Positions 62,390-64,000 of a stretch of DNA of 64,000 nucleotides are shown here, in pieces; position 1 is the stretch's first letter; every line of letters begins with the position of its first letter. The DNA is from Nocardia puris. GTDB lineage: Bacteria; Actinomycetota; Actinomycetes; Mycobacteriales; Mycobacteriaceae. A model generated the notes under the pieces. That model worked only from the letters and a program-made list of their open reading frames with translations, was not told the origin of the DNA and made no database searches. The stretch is from contig NZ_QNRE01000016.1 in the NCBI RefSeq assembly GCF_003315035.1, positions 1 to 64,000 of the forward strand. The letters run 5' to 3'. The position numbers were made by a program, and so were the translations under genes.

Positions 62390-63784
62390 ATGCCCGCCAC
62401 CCTGTCCCGGGCCCTGACCCAGCAGCTGAGATACCGTGCCGACCTCGGCCTGCTGTTCGACCCACACACCGGCACCTTCCATCGACTCCGCAACGCGGTC
62501 GCCGAATCGATGGTGTCCCTGATGTTCTCCGGCGCCGATGACGACACCGTCATCGGCGATATCGCGAAGCGCTACAACGCCGCCCCCTCACGCGTCGCCG
62601 CCGACGCCGCCGACCTGGTCGCCACCCTGACCTCCCCGCAGCCAGCAGCCGTCCAGGACGACGGCCGCGGATCGTTGCTGGGCGTCGACAAGCGGTTCGA
62701 CACGAAGCTGGACTTCCCGCTGCGGCTGGAAATCGAGCTCACCGCCGTATGCAACTGGGCGTGCGGATTCTGCTACAACGTGTGGAAGATCGACCCGGAC
62801 ATGAGCGACGCCGAGGTCCGGCGCGCGGTAAAAGCATTGCCGGAAAAGCATATTCCGACCGAGCTGGCATGCTCGATCCTCGACGAATGCGCAGACCGGG
62901 GCTGTTTCGTCATCCGCTACAGCGGCGGTGAGACACTGCTGCACCCCGATGCGATGGAGATCTTCGAACACGGTGGACGCCGCGGCCTGTACCAGGTGGT
63001 GTTCACCAACGGCCACTTCCTCACCGCCGAACGGGCGAAGCGGCTGGCAGCAGCGAACGTGCGCTGTGTCCTCGTCTCGATCCACGGCGACCGCGACACC
63101 CACAACGAACTAACCGGCCATCCCCGCGCCTATGACCGCGCGATCGACGCGATGCGACTGCTGATCGACGCCGGCATCACCGTGGTCGCGGAGATGACAC
63201 TGGTCAAAAGCAACATCGACGGTGCGCTGGACGTCATCCGCGATGTGCATGCGCTCGGGGTGCGCGAGTTCGGCGTCATGCGCTACGTCCCGACCGGCCG
63301 CCACGACGACCGCTACGGCATTCCGGTGTCGGTCACCATGCCGCTGATCACCCGCATCGACCACCTCCTTGCCACCGAATGCCCCGGGATGACGGTGGCG
63401 TGGCCCTGCGCGCAGAAGGTGTGCACCTCCGATACCGACACCCCGTTACGGTCCGACGACCCAACCCTCGGATTGCGGCTGTCGCAGATATCCGGGCACT
63501 GCGAATCGGGAATGGTGTGGGGCAGCGTCTCCTACGACGGCCGATTGCGGAACTGTCCGCACTCCAACGTCTACTTCGGTTCCCTGCACACCGAACCCCT
63601 CGCCGGAGCATGGCCCGCCTTGACCGACGCCGTGCACGCAGCGGTCGCCACCAGGCCAACCTGCACCGGTTGCGCAGTCGCCGACGCCTGCCGCGGCGGC
63701 TGCCACCTGCCCAGCTTCTTCGCTCCAGCGACCGGAGTAGCGCTCGGAATGCCCGCTCTCGCCACCGATAGGATTTCCGGATGA
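62390..63784 (+). CDS. Radical SAM/SPASM peptide maturase with N-terminal RRE
   Basis: A 464-residue protein. Residues 12-80 form a PqqD-like RRE (LLFDPHTGTFHRLRNAVAES, then RVAADAADLVATL). The radical SAM core begins with the [4Fe-4S] motif CNWACGFC at residues 121-128 (C-x3-C-x2-C), followed by YSGGETLLHPDAMEIF. The C-terminal SPASM region supplies auxiliary-cluster cysteines (CAQKVC, GHCESG, RNCPHSN, CTGCAVADACRGGC). Such enzymes install carbon-carbon, thioether or ether links or epimerise residues in peptides. GAGGAG precedes ATG 62390, and the stop overlaps glyQ as ATGA. Confidence 0.88.
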   Translation: MPATLSRALTQQLRYRADLGLLFDPHTGTFHRLRNAVAESMVSLMFSGADDDTVIGDIAKRYNAAPSRVAADAADLVATLTSPQPAAVQDDGRGSLLGVDKRFDTKLDFPLRLEIELTAVCNWACGFCYNVWKIDPDMSDAEVRRAVKALPEKHIPTELACSILDECADRGCFVIRYSGGETLLHPDAMEIFEHGGRRGLYQVVFTNGHFLTAERAKRLAAANVRCVLVSIHGDRDTHNELTGHPRAYDRAIDAMRLLIDAGITVVAEMTLVKSNIDGALDVIRDVHALGVREFGVMRYVPTGRHDDRYGIPVSVTMPLITRIDHLLATECPGMTVAWPCAQKVCTSDTDTPLRSDDPTLGLRLSQISGHCESGMVWGSVSYDGRLRNCPHSNVYFGSLHTEPLAGAWPALTDAVHAAVATRPTCTGCAVADACRGGCHLPSFFAPATGVALGMPALATDRISG

Positions 63785-64000
63785 CCACGGCAACTGCCCA
63801 CAACGACAACCCCTCCGTCCCCGTATCGATGCAGGAAGCGATCCTTCGTCTGCAGGCGTACTGGTCGCAGCGAGGTTGCCTGCTGGGTCAGCCGTTCAAC
63901 ACCGAGGTCGGTGCCGGCACGATGAACCCCGCCACGCTGCTGAGTGTGCTGGGTCCGGAAATCTGGAACGTCGCCTACGTCGAACCATCCGTACGTCCCG
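63781..64000 (+). CDS. glyQ: Glycyl-tRNA synthetase alpha subunit, start only
   Basis: The first 73 residues match the alpha subunit of the split (alpha2-beta2) bacterial glycyl-tRNA synthetase: VSMQEAILRLQAYWSQRGC, EVGAGTMNPATLLSVLGPE and WNVAYVEPSVRP. The alpha subunit activates glycine and carries the class II catalytic core. Mycobacteriales normally use the single-chain enzyme for protein synthesis, so this copy is probably an extra one with a special job. Its ATG overlaps the maturase stop, which ties it to the peptide operon. It runs off the window. Confidence 0.88.
   Translation, partial: MTTATAHNDNPSVPVSMQEAILRLQAYWSQRGCLLGQPFNTEVGAGTMNPATLLSVLGPEIWNVAYVEPSVRP

Overview
The window is 64 kb of high-GC DNA from a mycolic-acid actinobacterium, most likely Nocardia or a close relative. 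The pointers are an EspR-like nucleoid regulator, a MAB_1171c-type membrane protein, a cutinase-type secreted serine hydrolase, a DUF5593 protein and the actinobacterial SCO6880-type conjugation ATPase. Genus is an inference from family content. There are no rRNA or tRNA genes that I could see and no CRISPR array.

Layout. (1) 0-10.7 kb, accessory metabolic and regulatory genes: a GNAT, a cytochrome P450 that lacks the usual ExxR motif, a DUF5593 protein, then a coupled cassette (EspR-like regulator, ImmA/IrrE-type metallopeptidase, MAB_1171c-type membrane protein, CYP102-like P450), a DUF2130 protein, a methyltransferase and an XRE-type regulator. (2) 10.8-40 kb, a mobile-element backbone: a DUF4192-like/proline-rich membrane protein, a membrane protein, a ParA-like/BTAD fusion, a non-coding zone with 12-bp tandem repeats, a MoxR-type ATPase with a VWA/HExxH-like partner, small unknown proteins, a cutinase, winged-helix proteins, and a minus-strand operon for a type IV secretion (conjugation) apparatus (regulator, pilin-like, VirB6/TrbL-like, PrgI-VirB4 fusion, VirD4-like, replication-relaxation protein, lytic transglycosylase-NlpC/P60). 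A DNA methyltransferase with a methyltransferase-like partner and a nuclease-like protein follows. No relaxase, replication initiator or oriT was recognised.

(3) 40.3-54.8 kb, a decaying transposon graveyard: a frameshifted Nudix gene, two GNAT remnants, a lower-GC DUF4238 gene, an intact IS5-family insertion with CTAG target duplication, a Tn3-family transposon (frameshifted tnpA; TetR-MFS-Usp-thioesterase cargo; a res-like region and a truncated resolvase) and a Tn554-like pair of tyrosine recombinases, one with an in-frame stop and one with a frameshift.

(4) 55-64 kb, a likely biosynthetic region. A tightly overlapping operon encodes a phosphotransferase-like kinase, a BesD/HalD-like Fe/2-oxoglutarate oxygenase, an alpha/beta hydrolase and a hexapeptide acyltransferase; an opposing pair encodes a GT25-like glycosyltransferase and an HTH regulator. 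Divergent from the regulator, behind phased TGTCCA repeats, is a candidate RiPP operon: a 30-residue precursor (YEAPKV leader motif, Cys-Asp C-terminus), a glutathione-S-transferase-fold protein with a C-terminal PqqD/RRE-like domain, an RRE-radical SAM-SPASM maturase, and the alpha subunit of the split bacterial glycyl-tRNA synthetase, coupled to the maturase by an ATGA overlap and running off the window. This combination is the most unusual system here; its product and the role of the synthetase are unknown to me.
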